A stretch of DNA of 64,000 bases from JABFRZ01 sp964631945. GTDB lineage: Bacteria; Planctomycetota; UBA1135; GCA-002686595. The stretch lies in NCBI GenBank assembly GCA_964631945.1, contig CAZWAY010000025.1, positions 13,902-77,901 on the forward strand, given 5' to 3'. Made by a program: the position numbers and the translations under genes. The notes beneath the pieces were generated by a model. The model was not told the DNA's origin. It saw only the letters and a list, made by a program, of their open reading frames with translations, and did not search any database. This document shows positions 45,373-54,644 of this stretch, in pieces; position 1 is the first letter of the stretch; each line of letters opens with the position of its first letter.

Positions 45373-46689
45373 ATGGGCAAAGCCGGCACGATCGTGATCC
45401 TCGCCGCGGGAGCGGGTACGCGCTTCCTCTCCACGCGGCCCAAGGTCTGCCAGACGCTGTGCGGGCGCACGCTGATCGGCTGGGTGCTCGAGGAGGCGCG
45501 CGCGCTGGAGCCCGAGCGCGTGGTGGTGGTCCTCGGGCACGGCGCGGACGAGGTGCGCGCCGCGGTCGAGGCCGAGGGGCGCGCGCTGGGACTCTCCGAG
45601 CGGCTGCGCTACGTGCTGCAGGCCGAGCGCCGGGGCACCGGGCACGCCGTGCTGCAGGCCCTGCCCGAGCTCGGCCAGCGCGATCCGGTGGTGGTCCTGT
45701 ACGGCGACATGCCGCTGCTGACGGCCGAGAGCCTGGAGGCGCTGTGCGCGGCGCGCGCGCGCGCGGCCATGCTGACGGCGCTGGCCGCCAAGCCGCGCGG
45801 GTTCGGGCGCATCGTGCGCGCCGACGGGCGTTTCGTGCGCGTGGTGGAGGAGAAGGACGCCACGCGCGAGGAGAAGCGCATCCGCGAGGTCAACCTGGGC
45901 GTCTACGCCTTCGCCCGCGCCGACCTCGCGCGCTTCCTGCCGCGCCTCACGGATCGGAACTCCCAGAAGGAGTACTACCTGACCGACGTGCCGGCCCTGG
46001 TGCTGGCGGACGGCGGCCCGGTCGAGGCCATCGAGCTCGAGGACGAGCGCGAGGCCATCGGCGTGAACACGATCGAACACCTGTCGGAGGCGCGCGCCGA
46101 GCTGCAACGGCGCATCCTGGCGGCCCACATGGCGCGTGGCGTGTACGTCGAGGACCCGGCCACGACCTTCATCGACCACGGCGTCGAGATCGACGCCGGT
46201 GCGCGCATCCTGCCCTGCACGGTGATCCGCGCGGGCGTGAAGATCGGCAAGGACTGCGAGGTCGGGCCGTTCACGCACCTGCGCGCGGGCAGCGTGCTGG
46301 CGGAGGGCGCCGAGGTCGGCAACTTCACCGAGACCAAGAACGCGCGCATCGGGGAGCACACCAAGGCCAAGCACCTCTCCTACCTGGGCGACGTCACCAT
46401 CGGGCACCACGTCAACATCGGAGCCGGCACGATCGTGGCCAACTACGACGGCAAGGCGAAGCACCCGACCGTGATCGGCGAGCGCGCCTTCGTGGGCAGC
46501 GGCTCGATCCTGATCGCGCCCTGCACGGTCGGGGCCGGGGCACTGACGGGCGGCGGCGCGGTCGTGACGCGCCATTCCGAGGTGCCGCCGGGCGAAGCCT
46601 GGGTGGGCGTGCCCGCGCGGCCCCTGGCGAAGAAGCGCGAGAACGAGGGCGGTGCTCCGAGGCCGCAGACCCGGAAGGACGAACGGTGA
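45373..46689 (+). CDS. glmU: Bifunctional UDP-N-acetylglucosamine diphosphorylase / glucosamine-1-phosphate N-acetyltransferase
   Basis: A 438-residue GlmU. The uridyltransferase domain (1-230) carries LAAGAGTRFLSTRPKV, GTGHAVLQAL and VVLYGDMPLLT. The C-terminal left-handed beta-helix (about 250-438) contains GPFTHLRAGSVL, GNFTETKNARIGEHTKAKHLSY (acetyltransferase active-site segment with His) and GAGTIVANYDG. It makes UDP-GlcNAc for peptidoglycan and lipid A, consistent with the lpx genes downstream in the window. The ATG at 45373 follows a good promoter; the product is slightly shorter than the E. coli enzyme. Its stop overlaps prs by GTGA. Confidence 0.96.
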   Translation: MGKAGTIVILAAGAGTRFLSTRPKVCQTLCGRTLIGWVLEEARALEPERVVVVLGHGADEVRAAVEAEGRALGLSERLRYVLQAERRGTGHAVLQALPELGQRDPVVVLYGDMPLLTAESLEALCAARARAAMLTALAAKPRGFGRIVRADGRFVRVVEEKDATREEKRIREVNLGVYAFARADLARFLPRLTDRNSQKEYYLTDVPALVLADGGPVEAIELEDEREAIGVNTIEHLSEARAELQRRILAAHMARGVYVEDPATTFIDHGVEIDAGARILPCTVIRAGVKIGKDCEVGPFTHLRAGSVLAEGAEVGNFTETKNARIGEHTKAKHLSYLGDVTIGHHVNIGAGTIVANYDGKAKHPTVIGERAFVGSGSILIAPCTVGAGALTGGGAVVTRHSEVPPGEAWVGVPARPLAKKRENEGGAPRPQTRKDER

Positions 46690-47684
46690 GACCGGAACGG
46701 TTCCATGCGGACGAAGGCGGGGCTTTCCTGCCCAGGTACAACGACACGGTCCGGCTGATCTCCGGCACGGCGCACCCCAAGCTGGCCCAGGCCGTGGCGG
46801 CCGAGCTGGGCATCCCGCTGTGCGACGCGCACATCGGGCGTTTCCCCGACGGCGAGATCGACATCAAGATCAACGACGACGTGCGCGGCACGGATTGCTT
46901 CGTGCTGCAGCCGCTCTCGCCGCCGGTCAACGAGAACTGGGTCGAGCTCTTGCTGCTGCTCGACTGCCTGAGGCGCGCCTCGGCCGGACGCGTCACGGCG
47001 GTGATGCCCTACTACGGCTACGCGCGCAAGGACCGCAAGGACGAGGGGCGCGTGCCCATCAGCGCCAAGGTCGTGGCCAACACGGTCACGCGTTGCGGCG
47101 CCGATCGCGTGCTGACGATCGACATGCACGCGGCCCAGATCCAGGGCTTCTACGACATCCCGGTGGATCACCTGTACGCCAAGCCGGTGCTGCTCAAGGC
47201 CGTGCAGGCCATGAAGATCCCCGACCTGGTGGTGGTCACGCCCGACGTGGGCGGCATCAAGATGGCGCGTTCCTACGCCAAGGCCCTGGCGGCCGACCTC
47301 GCGATCGTGGACAAGCGCCGCGTCTCGGGCTCCGAGATCGCGGTCGAGCACCTGATCGGCGAGGTCGAGGGGCGCAACGTGCTGATCGTGGACGACATGA
47401 TCTCGACCGGGGGCTCGATCTCCGAGGCGGCCTCGATCGTGCGCGCGCACGGCGCCAAGACCATCGTCCTGGCCGTGACCCACGCCGTCCTGTGCGGGCC
47501 CGCCGTGGAGCGGCTGGACGCCTGTCCGGCCGACACGATCCTGGCGACCGACACGATCCCGAAGCGCACCAAGGCCCCGCGCCAGCTGGAGATCGTCTCG
47601 GTCGCGCCGCTCCTGGCGCGCGCCATCCGCAACCTGCACGACTCCCGCTCCCTGAGCATCCTGTTCGAGACCCTGGAGGACTGA
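46686..47684 (+). CDS. prs: Ribose-phosphate pyrophosphokinase
   Basis: A 332-residue PRPP synthase. IGRFPDGEIDIKINDDVRG, PYYGYARKDRKDEGRVPISAK (ATP and metal binding) and VLIVDDMISTGGSI (PRPP binding loop) are diagnostic. The GTG at 46686 overlaps the glmU stop; the first 17 residues are an extra leader relative to typical Prs, so initiation slightly downstream is possible. The enzyme supplies PRPP for nucleotide, His and Trp synthesis. Confidence 0.96.
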   Translation: MRPERFHADEGGAFLPRYNDTVRLISGTAHPKLAQAVAAELGIPLCDAHIGRFPDGEIDIKINDDVRGTDCFVLQPLSPPVNENWVELLLLLDCLRRASAGRVTAVMPYYGYARKDRKDEGRVPISAKVVANTVTRCGADRVLTIDMHAAQIQGFYDIPVDHLYAKPVLLKAVQAMKIPDLVVVTPDVGGIKMARSYAKALAADLAIVDKRRVSGSEIAVEHLIGEVEGRNVLIVDDMISTGGSISEAASIVRAHGAKTIVLAVTHAVLCGPAVERLDACPADTILATDTIPKRTKAPRQLEIVSVAPLLARAIRNLHDSRSLSILFETLED

Positions 47685-47797
47685 TCTCCGCGTCCCGGGG
47701 GTGGACCAGGCCCCGGCCGGACGGCGCCGGGCGGTGGGGCCTTCGCGCCGGCCGAGACGCGCGCTACACTCCCGCGCCCAAAAAACGGATCCCAGCC

Positions 47798-48490
47798 ATG
47801 ACCGCCAACCTCAAGACCACCCTGCGCCCGCGCGTCGGTTCGCGCGCGACCCGCCTCCTGCGCCGCCAGGGGTTCATCCCCGTCTCGCTCCAGGGCGAGG
47901 GCAAGGAAGCCCTGCTGCTCTCCATCCAGGAGCGCGAGTTCCTCACCGCGCGCCGCAAGCACGAGCACGTGTTCATGCTCGACATCGAGGGCGGCGGCAG
48001 CGACAGCGTGATGGTGCGCGAGCTGCAGTGGGACCCGCTGGGCGAGCAGATCGTGCACGTCGAGTTCCGGCGCGTGGACCTGACGCGCGAGACCGAGGCC
48101 GAGGTGCCGCTCGAGTTCGTGGGACACCCGAAGGGCGGCGTGCTGAACCACCTGGTGGCGCTGGTCACCGTGGCGGCCATCCCGTCCAAGATCCCCGACT
48201 CGATCGAGGTCAAGGTCGACGCCATGGAGCTCGGCACCCCGCTCTTCGCGCGCGACCTCAAGCTGCCCGATGGCGTGCGCCTGGTGACGCCCGGCAACGT
48301 CTCGGTGGCGGTGGTCGTCATCGTCAAGGAAGAGGTCGCCGCGCCCGTCGCGGCCGCGACTCCGGCCGAGGGCGAAGCCGCCCCGGCCGCGGCCGCCGGC
48401 GCTGCCGCTGCCCCGGCTGGCGACAAGGCCGGAGCTCCTGCCAAGGCCGCCGCGCCCGCCAAGGCGGGTGGCAAGAAGGACAAGGAGTAG
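47798..48490 (+). CDS. rplY: Ribosomal protein bL25 (Ctc form)
   Basis: A 230-residue long-form bL25. The 5S-binding domain (GSRATRLLRRQGFIPVSLQG) is followed by the second beta domain (VEFRRVDLTRETEAEVPLEFVGHPKGGVL). The C-terminus is a low-complexity Ala/Pro/Lys tail (about residues 180-230), longer than in most homologues. Start is ATG 47798, 114 bp after prs. Confidence 0.95.
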   Translation: MTANLKTTLRPRVGSRATRLLRRQGFIPVSLQGEGKEALLLSIQEREFLTARRKHEHVFMLDIEGGGSDSVMVRELQWDPLGEQIVHVEFRRVDLTRETEAEVPLEFVGHPKGGVLNHLVALVTVAAIPSKIPDSIEVKVDAMELGTPLFARDLKLPDGVRLVTPGNVSVAVVVIVKEEVAAPVAAATPAEGEAAPAAAAGAAAAPAGDKAGAPAKAAAPAKAGGKKDKE

Positions 48491-48610
48491 GCCCGGCGCG
48501 CCGCGCTGCGCCCTTGCGCCGCGGGCCGCCGTCCCTAAGATGCTGCGCCCCCCGAAGTCCGGCCTGGTCCGGGTCCGGTGGGCGGACCCCTCCTGCCGGA
48601 ACCCCGGAAC

Positions 48611-49210
48611 GTGCGATTCGTCTTCGGACTGGGCAACCCCGGGCCAGAGTACGAGGCCACGCGTCACAACGTCGGCTTCGACGTCCTGGACTTCCTGGCC
48701 CGGCGCGAAGGGGTGCTCTTTGAGTCAGCGAATTCACTCGAGCGCTTCGGGGGTCCCCGGGACTTCGCCTGCGCGCGCCTGTTCGAACCGGACGCGCTGC
48801 TGGTGAAGCCGCAGACCTTCATGAACCGCTCGGGCGCCGTCGTGGCTCCGCTGCTCGCATGGGCGGGAGCCGGGCCGGAGCAGTGTCTGGTGGTCGTCGA
48901 CGACCTGGACTTGCCCCTGGCCAGCCTGCGCATCCGCCCCCACGGCGGGAGCGGCGGGCACAACGGCCTGAAATCGATCCTCACTTCCCTGGGAACCGAT
49001 GCCTTCCCGCGCCTGCGGGTCGGGATCGGGCGCTCCCGAACCGATGCGGCGCGTCACGTGCTGGAACGGTTCGCCGCCGAGGAGCAGGGGCAGATCGACC
49101 GTGCGGTGGCGCAGGCCACCGAGGCGATCTCCGCCTGGCTCGACGACGGCGACATCGAGGCCTGCATGACGCGGTTCCATAGCCGCTGGAAACAGGGTGC
49201 CGAGCAGTGA
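48611..49210 (+). CDS. pth: Peptidyl-tRNA hydrolase
   Basis: A 199-residue Pth of standard size. GLGNPGPEYEATRHNVGF contains the catalytic His; KPQTFMNRSG, VVVDDLDLPL and RPHGGSGGHNGLKS complete the active-site signature. It recycles peptidyl-tRNA in the cytoplasm. Start is GTG 48611, the usual position just before the FGLGNPG motif. The gene sits in the conserved rplY-pth-rpsF order. Confidence 0.95.
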   Translation: MRFVFGLGNPGPEYEATRHNVGFDVLDFLARREGVLFESANSLERFGGPRDFACARLFEPDALLVKPQTFMNRSGAVVAPLLAWAGAGPEQCLVVVDDLDLPLASLRIRPHGGSGGHNGLKSILTSLGTDAFPRLRVGIGRSRTDAARHVLERFAAEEQGQIDRAVAQATEAISAWLDDGDIEACMTRFHSRWKQGAEQ

Positions 49211-49251
49211 CCGCGAAGGCTGCCACGGGCCCGCACGACAAAGGAGACCAC

Positions 49252-49701
49252 ATGTCGCGGACCTACGAGATCATGTATCTGCTCGACAACAACGCCGTGC
49301 GGGCTGGCTGGAACGAGGCCAAGGCCGCGGCCACCGCCCTCGTCACCAAGCACGGCGGCAAGGTCCTGTCCGCGCGTCGCTGGGAGGAGCGCAAGCTCGC
49401 CTACCCGATCAAGCAGCGCCGCCGCGGGACCTACCTCCTGACCTACGCCGAGTTCGGTACCGAGGGCATCGCGAGCCTGCGGCGCGAACTCGACCTGACC
49501 GAGAGCGTGCTGCGCTACCTGATCCTCTCGGCCGAGGCCGTCCCGGCCACGGAGCTGGAGCTGACCCGCCTCGAGTCCGAGGCCGGTTTCGTCGTCCCGG
49601 CGCCGCCGCCCGAGGACACGCCGGAGGAGGAACGGGACGAGGCCGACCCGGCCGAAGTCGAGGAAGTCCCCGCGGGCGAGCTGGCGGAAGAGGAGGTTTG
49701 A
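49252..49701 (+). CDS. rpsF: Ribosomal protein bS6
   Basis: A 149-residue bS6. SRTYEIMYLLDNNAVRAGWNE and RRWEERKLAYPIKQRRRGTYLLTYAE are characteristic. The C-terminus is extended and strongly acidic (EEERDEADPAEVEEVPAG), as in many bS6 proteins. Start is ATG 49252 behind a perfect AAAGGAGA ribosome site, preferred over an upstream in-frame start. It is followed at 3 bp by rpsR; no ssb gene lies between them. Confidence 0.95.
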   Translation: MSRTYEIMYLLDNNAVRAGWNEAKAAATALVTKHGGKVLSARRWEERKLAYPIKQRRRGTYLLTYAEFGTEGIASLRRELDLTESVLRYLILSAEAVPATELELTRLESEAGFVVPAPPPEDTPEEERDEADPAEVEEVPAGELAEEEV

Positions 49702-49704
49702 TCC

Positions 49705-49941
49705 ATGCGCAACGAACGCAGTGACCGCGGAGACCGCTTCGAGGCTCCCAGCTACGAGAAGATCAAGGCCAAGGACTCGGACCTCGACTACAAGAACGTC
49801 GAGCTCTTGAAGAAGTGCACCGGCGGGCAGGGACAGATGTTCTCGCGCCGTCGTACCGGGCTCACGGCCCAGCGCCAACGGCTGCTGAAGCAGGCCATCA
49901 AGCGGGCACGGCACATGGGGCTCTTGCCCTTCGTCGACTAG
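49705..49941 (+). CDS. rpsR: Ribosomal protein bS18
   Basis: A 78-residue bS18. DYKNVELLKKCTGGQGQMFSRRRTGLTAQRQRLLKQAIKRARHMGLLPF is a full match to the family. A Cys is retained in KKCTGGQG. It starts with ATG 3 bp after rpsF and is followed 17 bp later by rplI. Confidence 0.96.
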   Translation: MRNERSDRGDRFEAPSYEKIKAKDSDLDYKNVELLKKCTGGQGQMFSRRRTGLTAQRQRLLKQAIKRARHMGLLPFVD

Positions 49942-49958
49942 GGCAAGAAGGAGAACCC

Positions 49959-50417
49959 ATGAAGAACCTGCACGTGTTGCTGCGCGAGAGCGTGGCGTCC
50001 CTGGGCGGCATCGGCGAGGTCGTGCGCGTACGCAACGGCTACGCCCGCAATTACCTGTTCCCGCGCAAGCTGGCGGTCGAAGCCACGCCCGAGAACGTGC
50101 GCTTGATGGAGCGCAAGCGGGTGAGGGTCGAGGCCGAGGAGAAGGACCGCGAGGCCCAGATCACCGCGCGCATCGAGGCCCTGGGCCAGATCACGCTCTC
50201 GGTGGTGGAGAAGGCCGACGCCAGCGGGACGCTCTACGGCTCGGTCGGTCCCGCCACGATCGTCAAGCTCCTGGCGCGCGCCGGAGTCCAGACGGAAGAG
50301 AAGGACATCCGTCTCGAGGAGCCCATCAAGAGCGTGGGCACGCACGAGATCCCGATCCACATCTGGGGCGAACACTACGCCGGCATCCAGATCGTGGTCG
50401 AGGCCGCGCCTTCCTAG
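49959..50417 (+). CDS. rplI: Ribosomal protein bL9
   Basis: A 152-residue bL9. The N-domain VLLRESVASLGGIGEVVRVRNGYARNYLFPRKLAV is diagnostic, followed by the long helix (ENVRLMERKRVRVEAEEKDR) and the C-domain. The ribosome site is GAAGGAGA. It is the last ribosomal gene before dnaB. Confidence 0.96.
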   Translation: MKNLHVLLRESVASLGGIGEVVRVRNGYARNYLFPRKLAVEATPENVRLMERKRVRVEAEEKDREAQITARIEALGQITLSVVEKADASGTLYGSVGPATIVKLLARAGVQTEEKDIRLEEPIKSVGTHEIPIHIWGEHYAGIQIVVEAAPS

Positions 50418-50488
50418 ACGCTTCCGCGCGCGGCGCGCGGGGCGGGAAGTTGTGCGCACTTCCCGGCCCGCGCGCTATCCTGCCGCGC

Positions 50489-51865
50489 ATGGCCGAAGAG
50501 CGCACGCCGCGGACGCCACCGCGCAACGAGGAGGCCGAGCGCGCGCTGCTCGGGGCGCTCTTGCTCGACGACGAGCGCGTGGCCGAGGTGGCCGACTTCC
50601 TGCGTCCGGAGGACTTCTACGATCGCCGCCACGGCCTCGTGTTCGAGGGCATCCTGCGGCTCGCCGAGCGCAACACGCCGGTCAACTTCATCTCCCTGGG
50701 CGAGACCCTGCGTGCGGCGAGCACCTTCGAGGAGGTCGGCGGGGCGGCCTACCTGGTGCAGCTCGCCCAGGAGGTCACGTCCTCGGCCCACGCCGTCCAC
50801 CACGCGCACATCGTGGCCGACACGGCCGCCCTGCGCGGCCTGATCCGCGAGGCCACCGAGATCATCACCCAGGCCTACGAGACGCGTGCCGACGGCGAGT
50901 CCGTGAAGCTGGCCATGGACGAGAGCGAGCAGCGCATCTTCCAGCTGGCGCGGCGCGAGGCCGGCAAGGGCGCCGAGCCCATCGCTTCGGCCATCAAGGA
51001 GACCTTCCGGCGCATCGAGGCCTCGGCCCACCGCGAGGGCCTGACCGGGATCACCTCGGGCTTCCTGGACCTCGACCAGCTGCTGTGCGGCCTCAACGCA
51101 GGCGATTTGATCGTGCTGGCGGCGCGGCCCTCGATGGGCAAGACCGCGCTCGCGCTCAACATGATCGAGCACGCGGCCCTGTCCCAGCCCGAGTGGCTGC
51201 AGCGCAAGCCGGTGGTGCTGTTCTTCACGCTGGAGATGGGGCGCCAGTCGATCGTCTCGCGCATGCTGTGCTCGCGCGCGCGCGTGGAGGCCCACCGGCT
51301 GCGCACCGGGCGCATCCCTTCCGACGTGCTGCACGACCTCGCGGCCGTGGCCGACGAGTTCTCGCGCACCGGGATCTACATCGACGACTCCTCGGCGCTC
51401 TCGATGATGTCGCTGCGCAGCCGGGCGCGGCGCCAGAAGGCGCGTACCGGGCTGGACCTGATCGTGGTCGACTACCTGCAGCTGCTCTCGTTCCCGAAGT
51501 CGGAGAGTCGCCAGCAGGAGATCAGCAACATCTCGCGCTCGCTGAAGTCGCTGGCGCGCGAGCTCGAGGTGCCGGTGATCGCGCTGGCCCAGCTCTCGCG
51601 TCAGGTCGAGCTGCGCGATCCGCCCCGGCCGCAGCTGGCCGACCTGCGCGAGTCGGGCTCGATCGAGCAGGACGCGGACGTGGTCTTGCTCCTCTACCGT
51701 CCCGAGTACTACCCGCAGCAGCGCGACGAGGAGAACAAGGGCCTGGCCGAGATCGTCATCGCCAAGCAACGCAACGGACCGACCGGAACCGTGCGCCTGC
51801 AGTTCTTCGAGGCCACCATGCGCTTCGAGAACCGCGCCCCGTCGGCCACCGAAGTGCTGGCCTGA
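50489..51865 (+). CDS. dnaB: Replicative DNA helicase
   Basis: A 458-residue DnaB. The N-domain (EEAERALLGALLLDDERVAEV) is followed by the RecA-like domain: ARPSMGKTALALNM (Walker A), FFTLEMG, IVVDYLQLLS (Walker B), ALAQLSRQVE and the Arg-finger region ADLRESGSIEQDADVVLLLYR. It unwinds DNA at the replication fork. It follows rplI, the usual order in many bacteria. No intein is present. Confidence 0.97.
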   Translation: MAEERTPRTPPRNEEAERALLGALLLDDERVAEVADFLRPEDFYDRRHGLVFEGILRLAERNTPVNFISLGETLRAASTFEEVGGAAYLVQLAQEVTSSAHAVHHAHIVADTAALRGLIREATEIITQAYETRADGESVKLAMDESEQRIFQLARREAGKGAEPIASAIKETFRRIEASAHREGLTGITSGFLDLDQLLCGLNAGDLIVLAARPSMGKTALALNMIEHAALSQPEWLQRKPVVLFFTLEMGRQSIVSRMLCSRARVEAHRLRTGRIPSDVLHDLAAVADEFSRTGIYIDDSSALSMMSLRSRARRQKARTGLDLIVVDYLQLLSFPKSESRQQEISNISRSLKSLARELEVPVIALAQLSRQVELRDPPRPQLADLRESGSIEQDADVVLLLYRPEYYPQQRDEENKGLAEIVIAKQRNGPTGTVRLQFFEATMRFENRAPSATEVLA

Positions 51866-51875
51866 AGCCTTGGCG

Positions 51876-54485
51876 ATGGGGGGCTTCCGCCGCGATCGCT
51901 GGAGCGCGTCCTGGCGCGTGGCCTGCGCGCTGCTCGTGCTCACGCCCTTCCTGGCCGCCCAGGGGCCGCCCGCGCCGGCGCCGGTCGAGCAGGCGACGCG
52001 CCCGCGCCCGATCGTGCGCGCGATCCAGGTCGAGGGCAACGCGCGTTACACCGACGAGCAGCTGATCGCCGCCTTCGGGCAGGCCCTGGGGCAACCGCTG
52101 CTCGGGGCCAGCGAGCTGCGCCGCGGAGTCGAGGTCCTGTTCGACACCTTCCACGTGCGCGCGCTGGTCGAGCTGGTGCCGCCCGAGGCCGGCAGCGACG
52201 AGGTCGAGCTCCTGCTCGAGATCGAGGAGCTGCCGATCGACCTCGAGCTGCGCATCACGGGCAACGTCGAGATCGACGACGACAAGCTGCGCGAGTGGGC
52301 CGGCATCGGCGCACGCGAGGAGCTGTATCTCTACCAGGCCCCGCGCATCCGCGCGCGGCTGCTGCAGCACTACCACGACGAGGGTTACGCCTTCGCCGAG
52401 GTGAAGGTGGTCGAGCGGCCGGGGGGCACCGACCCCGAGACGGGTGCGCCGATCGCGCCGGACGTGATCTTCGAGATCAAGGAAGGCCCGGAGGTGAAGG
52501 TGCGCGAGGTCGTGTTGCACGGCAACGAGCTCCTGCCCGAGAGTGGCTTCTGGTTCCTGAAGCGCGGGCTCCGCAAGCTGGCCAAGGCCGAGCTGCGCGC
52601 GCCGCGCCTGTGGTCGCTCTTCGCCAAGGACTACGTGCCCGAGACGCTCGACGCCGACCTGGTCGCCATGCGTCAGGTCTATCGCGACCTCGGTTACCTG
52701 GATGCGGTGGTCGAGCTCGAGCGCCTGGAGTTCAGCCCCGACCGCGAATGGGTCACGATCCACGTGGCGATCGAGGAGGGCCCGCCCTTCGTGGTCGAGG
52801 CGGTCGAGTTCCAGGCCCTGCGCCGGGTGCGCGACGACGAGAACCCCGGCGGATACCGCGAGGAACCGGCCGAGCTCGTGCTGGACGAGGCCGAGCTGCG
52901 CGCGCGTCTCAGCCTCCAGCCGGGCGAGGTCTTCCAGCAGCGTCATGTCGAGGAGGACCACCGCCTGCTGCGCGAGCTCTACGGCGAGCGCGGGCACGTC
53001 GAGCACCCCTCGCTCCCGGCCTGGGAGGGCTTCCGCTTCCTCGAGCCCGAGCTGGTCTTCCAGAAGGACGCACCACGCGTGCGCGTGATCTACCGTCTGG
53101 CGCAGGGCGAACCCATCACGCTGCGCGAGATCCTGGTACGGGGCAACGTGCACACCCAGGATCGGGTCATCCGCCGCGAGATGACCGTCAAGCCCGGACA
53201 GCTCGCCAATCCGAAGGAGATCGAGCGCTCACGCGCGCGCATCGAGGCCACCGACTTCTTCTCGCCGGACCTGTTCCACCCCGACATCCTGCCGCCGCAG
53301 GTGCGCTACCTGGACACGGACGATCCGGCCGTGAAGGACCTGGAGTTCCTGGTCGAGGAGGCCGGCGTGCTGGGCTTCGAGGTCAGCGGCGGGATCTCCA
53401 CCACCAACGGTGCGTTCGGTTCCATCCGTCTGCGCAAGGGCAACTTCGACCTGGGCAACCTGCCCGAGTCGTTGGGCGGCACGATCGGCGAGATCGCGCG
53501 TCTGGAGGCCTTCCACGGCGCGGGCCAGCGCCTCTTGATCGAGGCTTCGCCGGGCACGGAGCTGACGCGCTACACGGTTTCTTTCTTCGAGCCCGACATC
53601 TTCCAGCTGAACGAGGACTACATCGGTCTCGAGCTGGCCGCGCGCCAGACGCGCCGGCGCTACAACTCGCACGTCGAGGGGCGGCGCGACTACAGCTTCC
53701 GCCTGACGCGGCGCCTGACGGCCGACTCCACGGTCTGGCTGCGCTACGGCCTGGGCAACGTGGACGTCAGCAACATCGAAACGGGCGGCGAGCCGGGGGT
53801 GTCCACCCCGCTGGCCGTGCCGGCGGACCTCAAGGCGCAGGAGGGCAAGAGCTCCCTCGGTCACCTGGACTTCGGCTACCAGTTCAACACCGTCGACAGT
53901 CGCCTGCTCCCGCGCAACGGCGTGGACGTGAACTTCCAGGCCTCGCTCTTCGACGGGGCGATCGGCAGCGACTTCGACTTCGGGCGCGCCCAGGTGCAGG
54001 TCGACTTCTACGACGAGTTCGACGAGGACCCCGATCTCGTCTCCGACTACGTGCACCTCGGCTTCATGCTGGGCGCGGGGCTGGCCTTCGGGGACTCGGA
54101 CGAGGTGCCCTACACCGAGCGCGTCTTCCTGGGCGGCAACCAGGTGCGCGGCTTCGACTTCCGCGGCATCGGCCCGAACGAGAACGGCTTCCCGATCGGG
54201 GGCACGACCTCGTTCTACGGGACCCTGGAATACCGCCGGCCGCTGGTGAAGAACGTCCAGCCCGGTTCCTACCGCGAGATCGAGGCCATCCAGGGCGGGC
54301 TGTTCCTGGACTTCGGGTTGCTCGATCCCGCCGAGTTCTCGCTGGATTTCAAGGAGCTGCGCGTCTCGACGGGCTTCCTGTTCGGGATCTCCTTCCCCAT
54401 CCCGCTCACCTTCAGCTTCGGTTTCCCGCTGCGCGAGGGCGACGGCGACCGCAAGCAGGTGTTCGAGTTCGAGATCGGGTTCTAG
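51876..54485 (+). CDS. bamA: Outer-membrane protein assembly factor BamA
   Basis: An 869-residue Omp85 protein. A signal peptide (RVACALLVLTPFLAAQG) leads into POTRA repeats (about 45-430; typical openings IVRAIQVEGNARYTDEQL, VKVREVVLHGNELLPESGFW and ITLREILVRGNVHTQD). The C-terminal D15/Bac surface-antigen barrel starts near residue 490 and includes the loop 6 motif VRGFDFRGIGP and a final Phe (EFEIGF). Start is taken as ATG 51876; TTG 51870 is possible. It inserts barrels into the outer membrane, so this organism assembles one. lpxD follows after 159 bp; no Skp gene lies between them. Confidence 0.95.
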   Translation: MGGFRRDRWSASWRVACALLVLTPFLAAQGPPAPAPVEQATRPRPIVRAIQVEGNARYTDEQLIAAFGQALGQPLLGASELRRGVEVLFDTFHVRALVELVPPEAGSDEVELLLEIEELPIDLELRITGNVEIDDDKLREWAGIGAREELYLYQAPRIRARLLQHYHDEGYAFAEVKVVERPGGTDPETGAPIAPDVIFEIKEGPEVKVREVVLHGNELLPESGFWFLKRGLRKLAKAELRAPRLWSLFAKDYVPETLDADLVAMRQVYRDLGYLDAVVELERLEFSPDREWVTIHVAIEEGPPFVVEAVEFQALRRVRDDENPGGYREEPAELVLDEAELRARLSLQPGEVFQQRHVEEDHRLLRELYGERGHVEHPSLPAWEGFRFLEPELVFQKDAPRVRVIYRLAQGEPITLREILVRGNVHTQDRVIRREMTVKPGQLANPKEIERSRARIEATDFFSPDLFHPDILPPQVRYLDTDDPAVKDLEFLVEEAGVLGFEVSGGISTTNGAFGSIRLRKGNFDLGNLPESLGGTIGEIARLEAFHGAGQRLLIEASPGTELTRYTVSFFEPDIFQLNEDYIGLELAARQTRRRYNSHVEGRRDYSFRLTRRLTADSTVWLRYGLGNVDVSNIETGGEPGVSTPLAVPADLKAQEGKSSLGHLDFGYQFNTVDSRLLPRNGVDVNFQASLFDGAIGSDFDFGRAQVQVDFYDEFDEDPDLVSDYVHLGFMLGAGLAFGDSDEVPYTERVFLGGNQVRGFDFRGIGPNENGFPIGGTTSFYGTLEYRRPLVKNVQPGSYREIEAIQGGLFLDFGLLDPAEFSLDFKELRVSTGFLFGISFPIPLTFSFGFPLREGDGDRKQVFEFEIGF

Positions 54486-54536
54486 GACCGCCCGGCGAGA
54501 GGCGGCGTGCAGCGGGTCTTTTCGAGGGTCCCGTCG

Positions 54537-54567
54537 TTGACAGCGAGGGGGACGGAATGCGTAGCAT
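54537..54567 (+). promoter_or_regulatory. Possible promoter before lpxD
   Basis: TTGACA at 54537-54542 and TAGCAT at 54562-54567 lie in the 159-bp bamA-lpxD gap. The 19-bp spacer is longer than ideal, so this is tentative. It would give the lpx block its own start of transcription. Confidence 0.4.
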
Positions 54568-54644
54568 GCGTCGCGTCCGTCCCGGGCCAGTTTCCGCGCC
54601 GTAGGAAACGCCGCGGGGTTCGTTTCGAGCCCTATCGCCCGTTC